Part shown: in pieces, positions 11,436 to 22,815 of the stretch
How the letters are laid out: each line of letters begins with the position of its first letter
Position numbering within the stretch: the first letter of the stretch is position 1
Origin: Strongylocentrotus purpuratus
Lineage: Eukaryota > Echinodermata > Echinoidea > Camarodonta > Strongylocentrotidae
Length of the DNA: 64,000 bases
Direction of reading: 5' to 3'
NCBI RefSeq assembly: GCF_000002235.5
Contig: NW_022145609.1
Coordinates: forward strand, 5,215,214-5,279,213
The notes under the pieces: generated by a model
What the model was told of the DNA's origin: nothing
The model's input: only the letters and a program-made list of their open reading frames with translations
Databases searched by the model: none
Translations under genes and position numbers: made by a program

Positions 11436-12105
11436 CGTTAGAGTTACATGAAATTATTTCCAAAAGTGACAGTACTTTTCATCAATATAATGTTACTGTA
11501 GAACACATCAATACCAAGTGGAGGAATAATTTCCATATTTATACTGATGAATCCAAAGACCCCCCAAATCACAGCGCTACTGCTAGTTTTGTGTCCCTGC
11601 AATGAAATTTGTTTAGTATAAAAGGATGCAGGATTTTACTTCCTCTTATCGCTCTTAACTGGCTACAATTATCTTAGCCTTGAGATGGCTCGAAGAAGTA
11701 AATGTCTATAATAAAGTAGTAATTTTATCTGATTCTTTTAGTGCTATCCAAGCAATACAGGAAAGAAAAAAAATCGCAATCTTGTTTAGGCCACAGTCAT
11801 GTCTAAATATAAAGGCACGTTACTTTGCTTGGAATGGACCCCGTCTCATTGCGGGATCAGTGGAAACGAAACAGCTGATTTCTATGCAAAGACAGCACTA
11901 AAACAACAAATATATTAAATCAATAAGGGATTAATGAATCAGTTTTGTTAATGAAATTTGGCAGAAGAGATGGGACAAAAAAAAAGAGGCTAATTCAGCC
12001 TTAAGAAAACACAAAAAATGGTATCAGATAGGCCTTCTTTCAAATATCTTCAGACTGACAGACAGAGTGCAGAAATGATCCATAGGTTGTGTCTTGTGGG
12101 CTTAA

Positions 12106-12366
12106 AGGAAACCAAAACCTTCATACTAAGTTACTTTTATTGTAAAGTTTAAGATATTTGAAAAATATCAGTGAAAATTTGAACAAAATCGGGCAAGGAA
12201 TAAGGAAGTAAGATGGTTGGTTGGTTGGTTCTTCGTTTAGATGGCGCTCTTCAATCTCAAAGATTATTTGCGCCAGTCAATTTCGTGTATAGCTTTGGCG
12301 TGGGCTTCGGAAATCAAGCCCACGAGCGACTTTCCTTGGTGAAATGAAATTAATAGTGATATGGTT

Positions 12367-12402
<36 letters not shown>

Positions 12403-13239
12403 GCAATATTAAAATTGAATAAAATGCACATAAAAGGCGAGATGGGAGTTAGTTGCAATTGTTCATGGAAAAACCGCAAATACTTCATTTTATATATTAT
12501 TACAGGATCGACATAAGTTAAGGGGATCCCTGATAGCTTTAAAAGCTATCTAAAACGATTAGTATCGTATATGTAACCCAATAATTCACGAGTAAAAATT
12601 GGGTTAGACATCAATAATTGTTTCAGATTGGGGTTGTTCAATTTAATCCTTTCTTTTAAGAGACGTCTATCTTTGTCGTATTTTGTACAATAGAAAATAA
12701 AATGTTTAATTGTTTCATCTTCTTGACAAACTTCACAAAGACCAGTATCGTATTGGTTAATTTGAAAAAGGTAATAATTTAAACTACAGTTACCTACTCT
12801 TAGTAGAGCTTTTTCAAATGACTAGTCACTAGAGGGCGGTATTCAATTTGATGACATCATCTGTGAACAACTCTCCATGCCTTTTGTACATCAAATTTCA
12901 TGTTTTTCCTTCTTTCTTGTGATTGAGATAATGTACTCCCCTGAAAACAATATATAGAATGCAAAATGATATTCTACTTCACATGTTATGAAGTCGGATC
13001 AAGAACACAAATAAATACAAAGAAAACAAAAAAATTGTGAAATTTTATGTACAAAAGGCATGGAGAGTTGTTCACAGATGATGTCATCAAATTGAATACC
13101 GCCCTCTCGTGACTAGTCATTTCAAAAGGCTCTAACTTTCTTATTCCTTGCCCGATTTTGTTCAAATTTTCACTGATTTTATTTAAATCTTTTAAACTTT
13201 ACAATAAAAAGTAACTTAGTATGAAGGTTTTGGTTTCCT
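12106..13239. mobile_element. TTAA-flanked foldback MITE, interrupted by a LINE
   Basis: Ends AGGAAACCAAAACC and GGTTTTGGTTTCCT sit between TTAA at 12102-12105 and 13240-13243. The two halves are reverse complements containing TGACTAGTCACTAGAGGGCGG. A clean copy is at 58521-59061. TTAA suits a piggyBac- or Kolobok-type origin. The left arm is split at about 12212 by 12213-12804. Confidence 0.8.
12213..12804 (-). mobile_element. 5'-truncated LINE 3' end with AACC tail
   Basis: The minus-strand frame (about 12806 to 12528) reads SLNYYLFQINQYDTG then CEVCQEDETIKHFIFYC, the CCHC C-terminus of an I-type ORF2. It ends at a stop after YDTNRFR. An untranslated region with a poly-A/T run (12370-12398) and a tail of (AACC)n at 12214-12230 follow. 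It lies inside the foldback MITE, so it is the youngest layer of this nest. Confidence 0.8.
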
Positions 13240-13496
13240 TTAAGACTGGTAGACTGGAAATTGTGAGTGTTTTCAGGAAAAAGAGACAATACACCACTTT
13301 TTGTACGTTTGTATTAGATTTATAATACAGCGTGCCCCTCTTACTTGCGGAATTAAATGTAATAATATTACAGAGGCGGAAAGAAAGGTGGAGAATTTAA
13401 GTGTGGACACACAAATTGTACTCATTAGGTACTTTAAAAGAACACGTCGATTCGAAGTAGGCTGCCGGGCAGGGCAACCCCAGACTTGGGTGTAGA

Positions 13497-14170
13497 TCCT
13501 TGCTTGAAAAGAAATAGAGTAGACCGGAACGGATCTATGAAGTGAGTTTAGTAAAAAATATGTTCTGTACACATATATGTTTTAGAATTCATAAGTAAAA
13601 CACAATATATTATTGCTGCACATACAATGTATCCATTAATGTCAGTATTTATTTCATAATTCGAAAATAAAGTTTGTTATAATGTGTATAATATTGAATG
13701 TATTTTGGCCGCCGGTTTTTCTGGTCTATTTCGAGATAAAAACCAAAGAGCGCCCCACTGTCCGTGTTTGAGAGACATAAGGGAGTTTGTTTTCTCCGAC
13801 AAACCTTCGTAACGTAGCCCAAGCGGGTTTGATAACGCAAACAAGACAGGGATCGGTAATTTAACATGATATCATCATCTCCCATCTCCTTTTTTTTTGG
13901 GGGGGGGGGGGGGTTAAGAAGAAGAAGAAATATACATATGTGAGTGTATATACAATGTGAGTCAAAAAAAAGTTTACACCCAGAAAATTGCTAATTATTT
14001 TATAAATCATCTATGGACAGTAAATTATTATACATCCTATGAAAGAGTGTTTTATCCCGAATCATTTAGTATCATTTTTGTGTGGTATGTGTTCACGCTT
14101 GGATAAACAGGAGGCATTGTTTGCAAGAGTGCAAAAATCGACTTGCATCATCCCATTGAATATTGTGTCC
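13497..14170. other. LINE 3' flank and unclassified DNA
   Basis: Probably the 3' untranslated region of the plus-strand LINE, then unassigned sequence with a T/G homopolymer run at about 13891-13914. No gene seen. Confidence 0.4.
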
Positions 14171-14180
14171 AGGATTAAGG

Positions 14181-14424
14181 TAGTCCAGATTCAGTCCGTT
14201 CGTTCTTTTTATCCCCCACACACAGCGCGGTCTCTCCACTGATCGCGCAATCCCCAAATTTTCGTCCACACGAACAGGACCCAGATTTAGAGGAATGGCT
14301 AGGTCTACTTTCAACGTTGAGGGTGTGTTATTTTATCAGCTGCGGAGGACATACTGTGTATGATCGAATCTCTTTGATCAGCTGATTGGGTGCGCTAAAC
14401 GAAAACGGTACAGAGGCTGGACTA
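14181..14424. mobile_element. Mutator-like MITE, long copy with 9-bp target duplication
   Basis: TAGTCCAGATTCAGTCCG...GGCTGGACTA is flanked by GGATTAAGG at 14172-14180 and 14425-14433. A 9-bp duplication is typical of Mutator-like elements. It contains two pieces missing from the copy at 8570-8738. One is bordered by a repeated ATCAGCTG. Confidence 0.75.
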
Positions 14425-14461
14425 GGATTAAGGGCGTGTTCTGCTACTTGCTGCCTAATCT

Positions 14462-14782
14462 GAGGGCTTTGTTGTGCTCGAAAGAACACACAATGCGGGC
14501 AGTGCAACTTAAATTTCAAGGGATGGATATTAAGAGTTTATTTCTATAAAAAAATGAAAGGACTATTTGACTTTTAAGAGCGATTAAAACTCTAATCCAT
14601 CTCATAAAATTTAAATTGCACTCGTCCCATTGTGTGCTCCTTTCAAAGAGCACAAAAACCCACAGATTGAACAACCCATCTCATAAAATTTAAGAGAGAG
14701 AGAGAGAGGTTATTTTTCAAATGAAATGAAAGGGCTATTTGACTTTCAAGAGCCCTTTTATTTCATTTTAGAAATAACCTCG
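14462..14782. repeat. foldback repeat family A (two hairpins)
   Basis: A first hairpin begins GAGGGCTTTGTTGTGCTC and ends with GAGCACAA...CCCACAG. A second (about 14705-14782) pairs GAGGTTATTTTTCAAATGAAA with its complement. A related copy lies at 36547-36927. A further module (14795-14870, CGTCTGACATCCCTC) recurs at 34575-34660 and, inverted, at 36384-36465. These look like ends of one larger element. Confidence 0.6.
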
Positions 14783-15324
14783 TCTGTCCTATAACTTATA
14801 TAACTTAACATATTATTTCGTCTGACATCCCTCCTGACTCCCGATACAAACAAATAACACAACAATACACTTCGGCACAGCGAACAATCGAGGAGGTGAT
14901 TTATGTAGTAAGCAGTGATTGTAAACACACCGCACCATGACAACCAGACGCGAGCTGTTGCGCAACCCAAGATTACGCAATACACAGCGACAGTCTAATG
15001 TCAGCACCCCGACTCCAGCACCGACACACGTCAACACCATTCACCAATCAGATGATAGCCTGGCAATGAGCGATTCTCGCGCACACAATGACACGTCAAG
15101 CGAGGAGGAGTGGACGATATGCCAGAAATATCAGTCGAATCACCAGAGCTATTGAAACATCCTCTGAAAGGAAAGAACGTGAAACAAAACAAAACAAACG
15201 AAAGCAAAAGACATTTTTAAAAAATGCCAAAGAAAAAATAGAGCAGATCTACGATCAGTATATCGTGTGTAGTAATTCTGTAAATCTCTTATTTTCTATA
15301 ATGGTCAATTGTCATGTTATTAGT

Positions 15325-15994
15325 TAAAATGTACGAGGTTTGAGAAATAAGGATAAAAGAAACCAGATATTCCGATGGTTTAGACATCCGAAATCAAACA
15401 TTCTCTTCCTTCAAGAAACATACTGGTCTAGAGATATTGAAACAATTGTAAGAAGTGAATGGCATGGTCCATGTTTTTTCTGCTCATGGGACCAATCACT
15501 CGCGAGGAGTCTCAATATTTTTCAATGATAAATTAAATGTACAAACTATTGCAGAAAAATGTATGTTAAATGGTCAATTTTGATGCTACAAGCCAAAGTT
15601 AATGATATGGATATTTTGCTAATGAATGTGTATGCGCCCATTCAAAAGCAACATAGGGAAGGCTTCTTTCGAAATTTAAATTCTGCAATGAATAAACATT
15701 ATAGAGTGGTGAAGTGTGACGTCATCAAAAATCTTTTTTTAGAATTTCTCAATTTGTTCTTCATTTTCCAAAAGAGCATAACAAATAATGTCCAAATGTC
15801 GAAAACCAGTTAAAAATAACTTTATGAACAAGGGCAATATAACACTGAGCTCCTATAGGAAATCTATTCATCTATATGAGCAATTATATTGGTTTTCAAA
15901 ATATTAATCAATTTTCTAACGAAAACAAAGAATTGTGTGATGGACTAATTACCCAAGTGGAATGTAAACGTGCAGTATTTGCATGTAAAAACGC
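15325..15994 (+). mobile_element. L1/Tx1-like LINE fragment, endonuclease domain
   Basis: The plus-strand frame reads NVRGLRNKDKRNQIFRWF, then NILFLQETYWSRDIE. After a frameshift come HGTNHSRGVSIFF and ILLMNVYAPIQKQHREGFF, the start of an apurinic-type endonuclease. The piece LCDGLITQVECKRAVFACKN (about 15936-15995) matches the region before reverse transcriptase and is cut by the hAT-like MITE at 16003. About 15700-15850 looks like another small insertion. The open frame at 14937-15155 could be degenerate ORF1 but shows no recognisable motif. Confidence 0.75.
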
Positions 15995-16002
15995 GTCATA
16001 TG

Positions 16003-17763
16003 CAGGGGCGTCGCTAGACCTTTTTCAGTGGGGGGGGGGGGGGGGGGGGGGGGGTGTAGAGGCCAACGATTACCGACAAAACTAGCCACCAATTACCGAC
16101 AAAATTAAATGTCCAATATCTACAAATTCAACCCTATAAACCTGGGACCGAAGGCTAAATTGTTTTTCCTATGGACTATCTATAGTACTTGCATATGCGC
16201 AAAATGGTCATTTTCCTCGACGACATAAATATACGAATTATTTCTTCAATTTAGTCGGCATCATAGCTATATATTTTAATGCAGGCGCGGAGCTAGGATC
16301 TTATTTTAGGGAGGGGCGGTAGTGAGCAAGAGAATCACTTAAGTGCGCTCATTAGGGGGGGGGGGTGGGTGATGGGCCTCCCGCGCGAAGCGCGGAAGCT
16401 TTGACGTTTTATTAAATTATTAGGAAAAGAAGACGATTAATTGTACCGTTTTCGACTGTTAATCCTTGGCTGAATGAAGATCCCCCCCTCCCGCGCGAAG
16501 CGCGAAAGCTAAGACGTTTTATTAAATTATTATTAAAAAAAGACGATTTGCTGTACCGTTCTCGACTGTTTATCCTTGTCTGAAATCAGTTCGCCCCCCT
16601 CCCGCGCAAAGCGCGGAAGTTTTGACGTTTTATTAAATTATTAGAGAAAGAAGACGATTCGTTGTACCATTCTCGACTCGTCTAAATGAAGTTTTCCCCT
16701 TCCGCGCGAAGCGCGGAATTTTTGGCGTTTCATCACAATATAGAGAAAGGAAGACGATTCATCGTACCATTTTTTACTCTTATTAAGCCCTATTCGTTTG
16801 AATCCAGTTTCCCCTCTCGCGCGAAGCGCAAAAGCTTTGACGTTTCCTCAAATTATTAGAGAAAGAACACGATTCGTTGTACCGTTTTCGACTGTATATA
16901 AGCCCTATTAATTTTGTCTGAATTCAGTTTCCCCTCAAAGCGCGAGAGCTTTGGCGTTTCCTTAAATTATTAGAGAAAGAAGACGATTCATTATACCGTT
17001 CTCGACTCGTCTAAATGAAGTTTTCCCCTCGCGCGCGAAGCGCGGAATTTTTGGCGTTTCATCACAATATAAAGAAAGGAAGACGATTCGTCGTACAGTT
17101 GTTGACTCTTAAACCTTGTTTGAGTGTAGTTTCCCCGAAAATTTTAAACCTCTGATTTCTTTAGCTGATATTATAGGAAAGTGAAACTTCGAAAAAATAC
17201 AAGTATTGTAGTTGTAGTCACTCTCGAAGTCGTCACAGCGGATAAGAAGTCACAGTTCGTAGGGTGAGATGTATATTGTCGGTCGACCGACAATATACAT
17301 CTCACCGACTTCAAACTTCTGCATTGATATAGTACACGAGGATCGAGCAAGAATACCGACAAAGCTGATCCGACACAGCAACATATTTACCCGTGTCTTT
17401 CTTGCTCCCACGACGAGACGACTCCACCCAACAACCCCCTTCTCTCTCATTACTCCCCCTCCTCCTCTCTCAGACTCTTACCTCCCCTCTCTCTCCTCTC
17501 TTTCATCCCCCGTTTGTATTGTTTCCCTTTCACTTTTTTTTCTCCTTTTTTTTTCTTTTCTTTCTTTTCTTTCTTTTCCTTTCTTTCCTCTCCTCCCTCT
17601 TTTTCTTTTTTCTCTTTATTATTTCTCTTTTCTTTCCTTTCTTTTCCTTTCTTTCTTTTCTTTTCCTTTCTTTCTTTTCTTTTCCTTTTCTTTTCTTTCC
17701 CTTTCCCTCTCTTTTTTCCCTCTCTTTTTTTCCCTCTCTTCCCCCCCTTTGGCGACGCCCCTG
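16003..17763 (+). mobile_element. hAT-like MITE, full-length copy with 8-bp target duplication
   Basis: The terminal repeats CAGGGGCGTCGC and GCGACGCCCCTG are flanked by GTCATATG at 15995-16002 and 17764-17771, the 8-bp duplication of hAT transposons. In order it holds a poly-G run (16029-16053) and a part with a second terminus-like CAGGCGCGGAGCTAGG (16284). Seven tandem units of about 100-120 bp follow (cores near 16381, 16491, 16601, 16700, 16816, 16937 and 17030), then a 44-bp palindrome, a C/T-only tract and the right end. There is no transposase. It interrupts the LINE at 15325. Confidence 0.92.
17263..17306. repeat. 44-bp perfect palindrome
   Basis: Centre between 17284 and 17285 (GTCGAC). 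It has no unpaired spacer, so it can form a cruciform. It is shared with 454-491, while the copy at 26.4 kb has lost the symmetry. Confidence 0.92.
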
Positions 17764-17771
17764 GTCATATG

Positions 17772-18718
17772 ACGCACGAAAACCAAGGTTTGTCGACAGT
17801 CCTTTGTGAATTCGGGCCATATGTGTCTGCTATACAATCGTACCGCAGACAAATAAAAGTCTGTCCTATGGGTTGTTTTACAATCAGGGTACACACTTTG
17901 TCTTACTCGGGGTGAGAAAAAAAAGTTCCTTTGATTATTCTGAATTTGTGTTTGTGTGTTGTATACATGTTACTAGTAAAGTCTGTAAAATTTCAGGGCT
18001 ACAAGTGTCAAACGAAGAATATGTAGACAGTTTAAGAGAGTTTTGAGTCATATTATTTGATCATATTGAAGTTGCCTATAGAGGTGTTAAATGAATATTT
18101 GCTGTTATAGTTTATCAATAAAATCAAAAGAATATGACTTAAAAAACCTATATATTCCTCGATGTGCGAGCCCCCTTGCGTGTTAAGATTATCAAATATT
18201 AATTTCCCATAGGAGGGGACTTGCACCACGAGGGATATACTCCTCGTGATCCGATTCCCCCTCTTGACCTATGACACGTTGACGTCATACGACTCCAGTG
18301 GCTAATTACGAACTCGCTTATTGTTACTGGCAAGGCTTCAAGTCTACGACCAGAAAAAGACAAAGCTAGCTGGCGTAAAGTGCTACTTTTTTTGTTAATG
18401 AAGTACTGTAGTATTAACAACACGATGGAAATATTTAAGACACGTATTAATTCGAATTTCAACATGACTCTTGATCTGCCTCCACAGAACTGACTACCTA
18501 TTGCTATTCGAATCATGATGTATCTAAAATATTTACTTCGTGTTGAGTGTTGGGTTGTGAAGTGACATAATTATTTAATTAAAGTGAATTGACAAGGTGT
18601 ATTAATAACAATTCAAATTTGCAGGTAAAAGCTAATACATCTTGGATTTACGAATAGAACTGCATCACATAAAATACATGCAAATAGTACGATGTAAAAT
18701 AGGCAAATACATAATAAG
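17772..18718. other. unclassified DNA, no gene recognised
   Basis: Contains a short match (17866-17890) to the inverse of 34535-34555. A 105-aa minus-strand frame at 18199-18516 has no recognisable domain and is not called. Confidence 0.4.
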
Positions 18719-18719
18719 C

Positions 18720-19029
18720 CAGTTCACGGTTGCAGTCTGAGCATGAGCAGATAAAGGTCATTGCAGAAAAAATTGTGAAATACACGGAGACGAAATATTG
18801 GAAACGTGCTCATGAAAGTTATGTAATCATTATTCATTCATGCACAAGCAGTTCACTCCATGATACACAGGTGTAAGTATTCTTTGAAAAGGGGAAACAA
18901 AGGCTATTTATGTAGCACCTCCATCGCCATATGAGTGACTATTTCAAAATGTACAAAGTGGGACCTCTTCATGTTTTGAACATCTGTGGATAGTCGGGGT
19001 TATTGCAGCCATGTGCTAACCGTGAACAG
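18720..19029. mobile_element. possible MITE (GTTCACGGTT ends)
   Basis: CAGTTCACGGTTGCA on the left and TGCTAACCGTGAACAG on the right form an imperfect terminal inverted repeat about 310 bp apart. The interior is non-coding. No certain target duplication. Confidence 0.5.
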
Positions 19030-19544
19030 GTCTATTAAGAAATACAGTAGTGAAATTGATATGATCCAAGGAAAACAACAAGAAAAAGAAAAATAGGAGG
19101 AAAAAAATAAAAGAAAGAAAGAAAGAAAAAAGGGGAAATCGTGATTGATAGTAAAATGAGTCTTTACAATTGTTATGTTTATAAAAAACAGTAATAAAAT
19201 GCAGGATCCAATTATAAATTCAGTAATGAAGCCGTTTCTGACCTGTGTAACAGATGCAGATAACTTTGTGATCCTTGTAAATAAAGCATTAGAATGATTT
19301 CTATTTAAAATATATAGTGTATAGAGACAGGGTGCTATGGTATAATAAGTAACTTTCGTGACTGGCTCCCAGAGGCGAGGTCATCTCGTCGCCAACTCCG
19401 AAACAGTGATAAATTGATAGAAACCAGATGCAGAACAGAACGTTACCGAAAAAGTGCCATACCTTACATAGTCCGGAACTGTAATCTCTTATACATACAT
19501 TTTAATGGAAATTGCTTTAAATTGCATTGATTAAGTTATGTAAC

Positions 19545-20070
19545 CATTTTTTGTTTTTTCAAGAAGAGAATTTTTTTCGATATATCTTTATTTAAATTTT
19601 ACTTTCCTTAAAACGTTTAAGTTGTTTATTTGTTTGTACCTTCCTAAAAACTTTGTGCAATACATATAACTTATTACCATGTGAATATTGTAAATCGATG
19701 ATTCACTTCTAATGAACAAACTTATCTTTTTATCATTCCAAAGTTGAGTTTTTAATTTGAAATATAATCTTTTGCAATTTCTCATCTTGTCTTTAGATGT
19801 CTGAAATGGTTTTAAAATTTAAATAATCGCTAAACTCGTGATGTAATTTGAACAACCCATTTTTCTAAAACTCACCTTTGAACTCTTTGGTTTTCTGTTA
19901 TATATTTTATATTTGATTTTTTAATGTATGTCAAACTATGTTTATTGTATTTGATATGTATATTTTTGTAATTTTGCATGTTTTTATCTGTGAATTGTAT
20001 CGCAATTCAGCCTTTTACGGCTGCGAAGATATTTTTTAATAAACCTTGAATTGAATTGAATTGAATTGAA
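19545..20070 (+). mobile_element. CR1-like LINE 3' end with TTGAA tail
   Basis: An AT-rich untranslated region ends with a small hairpin (CAGCCTTTTACGGCTG), the AATAAA signal and (TTGAA)n. This fits the tandem 3' tails of CR1-type LINEs. No protein part remains, and the 5' limit is uncertain. Confidence 0.6.
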
Positions 20071-20084
20071 GATACAGACCAGTT

Positions 20085-20270
20085 ATGGTCATGCGATTGC
20101 ATTGTGAAAGAAACGTTGTGAAATTGATCAGAAAAGGTTGATCATCTAGCATGTATTGCAAGGTTCTGGAATCATCAAAATGATAAGAAATTTGGCCCAG
20201 TCTTCATAAAGTTACAAGCACTGTGCACAGAAAGATGTATATGGGACTACGCACATGTGCGCGACACGTG
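20085..20270 (+). repeat. partial copy of the AGATAAACTTGAG MITE family
   Basis: The segment with TGCAAGGTTCTGGAATCATC and CACAGAAAGATGTATATGGG recurs at 32868-33141, 54368-54750 (inverted) and 55800-56020 (inverted). Confidence 0.6.
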
Positions 20271-21547
20271 CGTTTTTATCTCCCACACACCAATAGATAA
20301 ACTAATTTACCAAATATATCAATTAGTAGGTGGTTTCCCGGCAAATTTTGTATCATCATGTATTATTCAAAACATATTCTTTCACATGATTGGTAATAAG
20401 AGCTTCCATTTCATTTTTTGAAATTGGGGCGTTTTCAATACTGGTTTTCAATACCTTTCAATACCTTTCAATACCTTTAACCAGGCGCGGATCCACGGGC
20501 CGATTCTACCGGCCCAGGCCCCCCCCCTAGCCTCCCAAACTGGTAAAAATAAATAGGATAGTAACGTAGATTTTACCTTAAAACAAAATATTTAAAACAA
20601 AAAGCGGCCCCCCTTACCACCCCCGACCCCCCCCCCCCCCGAAAAAAAAATTACATTTTGCCCCACCCCCACCAAAACCCCCCCCCCCCGCACATTCGCC
20701 GTTCGCTGGCTGGCTGATTCGCCGCTAAATATTTTCTCAAGATTTGCCCCCCCCCCTTATGCTGCCGGCTGGATCACATATGGGTCGTTCACTGTTACAC
20801 TATATGGACAGATTGGATAGATGTGTAAATCATTGAAATTATAAGCAATATACGATGCGAAAATGATTCTTCTTTAACTTCCGGATACCAACCTAGGAAT
20901 TGTTGTTGCGTCCTACGGGACGCAATTACTCACTGCTTTTACAAAATTCATGCGTGAGATTTGGTTATTTGGTGAGTCCAGGACGCAATAACGCAACTTT
21001 CAGCGACACTTGCTTTACTTATACATGTATATATTGCTCTAACAAACAAATCTGCCACAATATGTGAGAGGAAGAGATGATGGGTACGGTATTCGCTTGT
21101 TTCATATTTTAAACATAATTTTTATTTTCACCTATAAAATTTACTCATGAAAATAAATGGTCAACATTAAATTGTTAGTCTTTAGCGTCTCATTTGAATT
21201 AAATATTGCTTCAGACCATGATGTACGTCATTCAACAAAAATATTGTGACCTGCCAGTGACATAAATGCGGCATCAAAATATTTGTGCTTCTCTGACCGT
21301 AATTAAATGCCTAAAACCCCTGAGCTTCCAGGAGCTCCGCCCCCTAAACCGGCCCCCACACCAATTTACGCTTCGCTCGCTACCCTCTCTCTACCTGATC
21401 GTAAATACTGTAGCCCCCCACTTTGATAAACATTCCGCGGGGCCTGTTTATATAATATATACGCATAAAACACTGATCTTTATGATGTCTTTAGCTTCTT
21501 CTCCCCTTGAAAACGAAAAAGAAAACAAGGTCATTAAAAGGGATTAA

Positions 21548-21866
21548 GCGACAAATAATGATTGTGGTTAAAATTGATGCAAATATTTGTTTGAATGAGC
21601 ACTGCTATTCACCAGAATCTTATTTGTAAAAACAACTTTTACAAATCTCAGCCATGCTTACTGAGTTGAGACGTTCTATTCAATTTAAAAAAACTCATTA
21701 AAGAATACACTTCTACTAATCTGAAAGTGATCTTACAGCACAGTGGCAGAATTGCATGGCTGAGATTTGGTAAAAGTCGTTTTTACAAAGAAAATTCTTG
21801 TGAAAAACATTGCTTATTCAAAAAAAAATCTTTGCATCAATTTGAATCACAATGATCATTTGTCGC
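21548..21866. mobile_element. foldback MITE (GCGACAAAT ends)
   Basis: GCGACAAATAATGATTGTG on the left pairs with CACAATGATCATTTGTCGC on the right. The inner arms (CTCAGCCATGC/GCATGGCTGAG) also pair. It sits between the outer module and array of the block's left arm and has no equivalent in the right arm. Confidence 0.65.
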
Positions 21867-21892
21867 ATGATCCTTTCATTAAATGGGTCAAT

Positions 21893-22815
21893 GTCGCTAT
21901 TTATAAGGACCGCTATTCATAAGGTCCGCTATTCATAAGGTCCACTATGCATAAGGACCGCTCTTCATAAGGTCCGCTTTTCATAATTGGAGAAAAGGGT
22001 CGTTATTCATAAGGGTCATTATTCATAAGGACCGCTATTCATAATCAAAGAAGAGGGTCGGTATTCATAATATTAGAAGAGGGTCGCTATTCATAATCAA
22101 AGAAGAGGGTCGGTATTCATAATATTAGAAGAGGGTCGCTATTCATAATACGAAATGAGGGTCGCTATTCATAATACGAAATGAGGGTCGCTATTCATAA
22201 TGCAAAATGAGGGTCGCTATTCATAAGGGTTATTATTCATAATCGATGAAAAGGGTCGCTATTCATAATAGGAGAAGAGGGTCGCTATTCATAATAGGAG
22301 TAGAGGGTCGCTATTCATAATACGAAATGAGGTTCGCTATTCATCATAGGAGTAGGGGGTCGCTATTCATAACAGGAGAAGAGGGTCGCTATTCATAATA
22401 CGAAATGAGGTTCGCTATTCATCATAGGAGTAGGGGGTTGCTATTCATAAAAGGAGAAGAGGGTCGCTATTCATAATACGAAATGAGGGTCGCTATTCAT
22501 AATAGGAGAAGAGGGTCGCTATTCATAATACGACATGAGGGTCGCTATTCATAATAGGAGAAGAGGTTCGCTATTCATAATAGGAGTAGGGGGTCGCTAT
22601 TCATAATAGGAGAAGAGGGTCGCTATTCATAATACGACATGAGGGTCGTTATTCATAATAGGAGAAGAGGATCGCTATTCATAATACGAAATGAGGGTCG
22701 CTATTCATAATAGGAGTAGGGGGTCGCTATTCATAATACGAAATGAGGGTCGCTATTCATAATAGGAGAAGAGGGTCGCTATTCATAATGCGACGAGAGG
22801 GTCGCTATTCATAAT
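21893..22815 (+). repeat. minisatellite array 1, unit about 26 bp, core GGTCGCTATTCATAA
   Basis: About 35 tandem units alternate mainly between two types: ATAGGAGAAGAG and ATACGAAATGAG before the shared GGTCGCTATTC. The outer end (21893-22010) has a distinct variant with GGACCGCTATTCATAAGG. Same-size imperfect units without unique spacers rule out a CRISPR. Confidence 0.95.

Larger units (their letters stand above)
10740..13496 (+). mobile_element. I-clade-type LINE ORF2 3' part (RNase H and CCHC end), interrupted twice
   Basis: Plus-strand fragments follow the ORF2 order: a linker with PFGLR and PPPIPPW (10750-11030), then RNase H starting IYTDESKDP (about 11537). ILSDSFSAIQAI follows near 11725 and WTPSHCGISGNETADFYAKT near 11834. 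A C-terminal zinc knuckle CECFQEKETIHHFLYVC lies at about 13263-13315. The frame is broken by stops and frameshifts, including one between SDSFSAIQ and WTPSHC. A hAT-like MITE (11033-11435) and a TTAA foldback element (12106-13239) have inserted in it. Confidence 0.8.

Noticed and set aside
14937-15327. Two overlapping frames before the L1/Tx1-like endonuclease, as LINE ORF1
   Set aside because: Position is suggestive, but no zinc knuckle, coiled coil or RNA-binding motif is visible. It is left as unassigned.
18199-18516. 105-aa minus-strand frame
   Set aside because: No domain, signal or splice context, and no supporting codon pattern.
21266-21547. 93-aa plus-strand frame at the edge of the large block
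   Set aside because: It overlaps a repeated module (inverse of 24250-24337 and 31455-31545) and has no recognisable domain.
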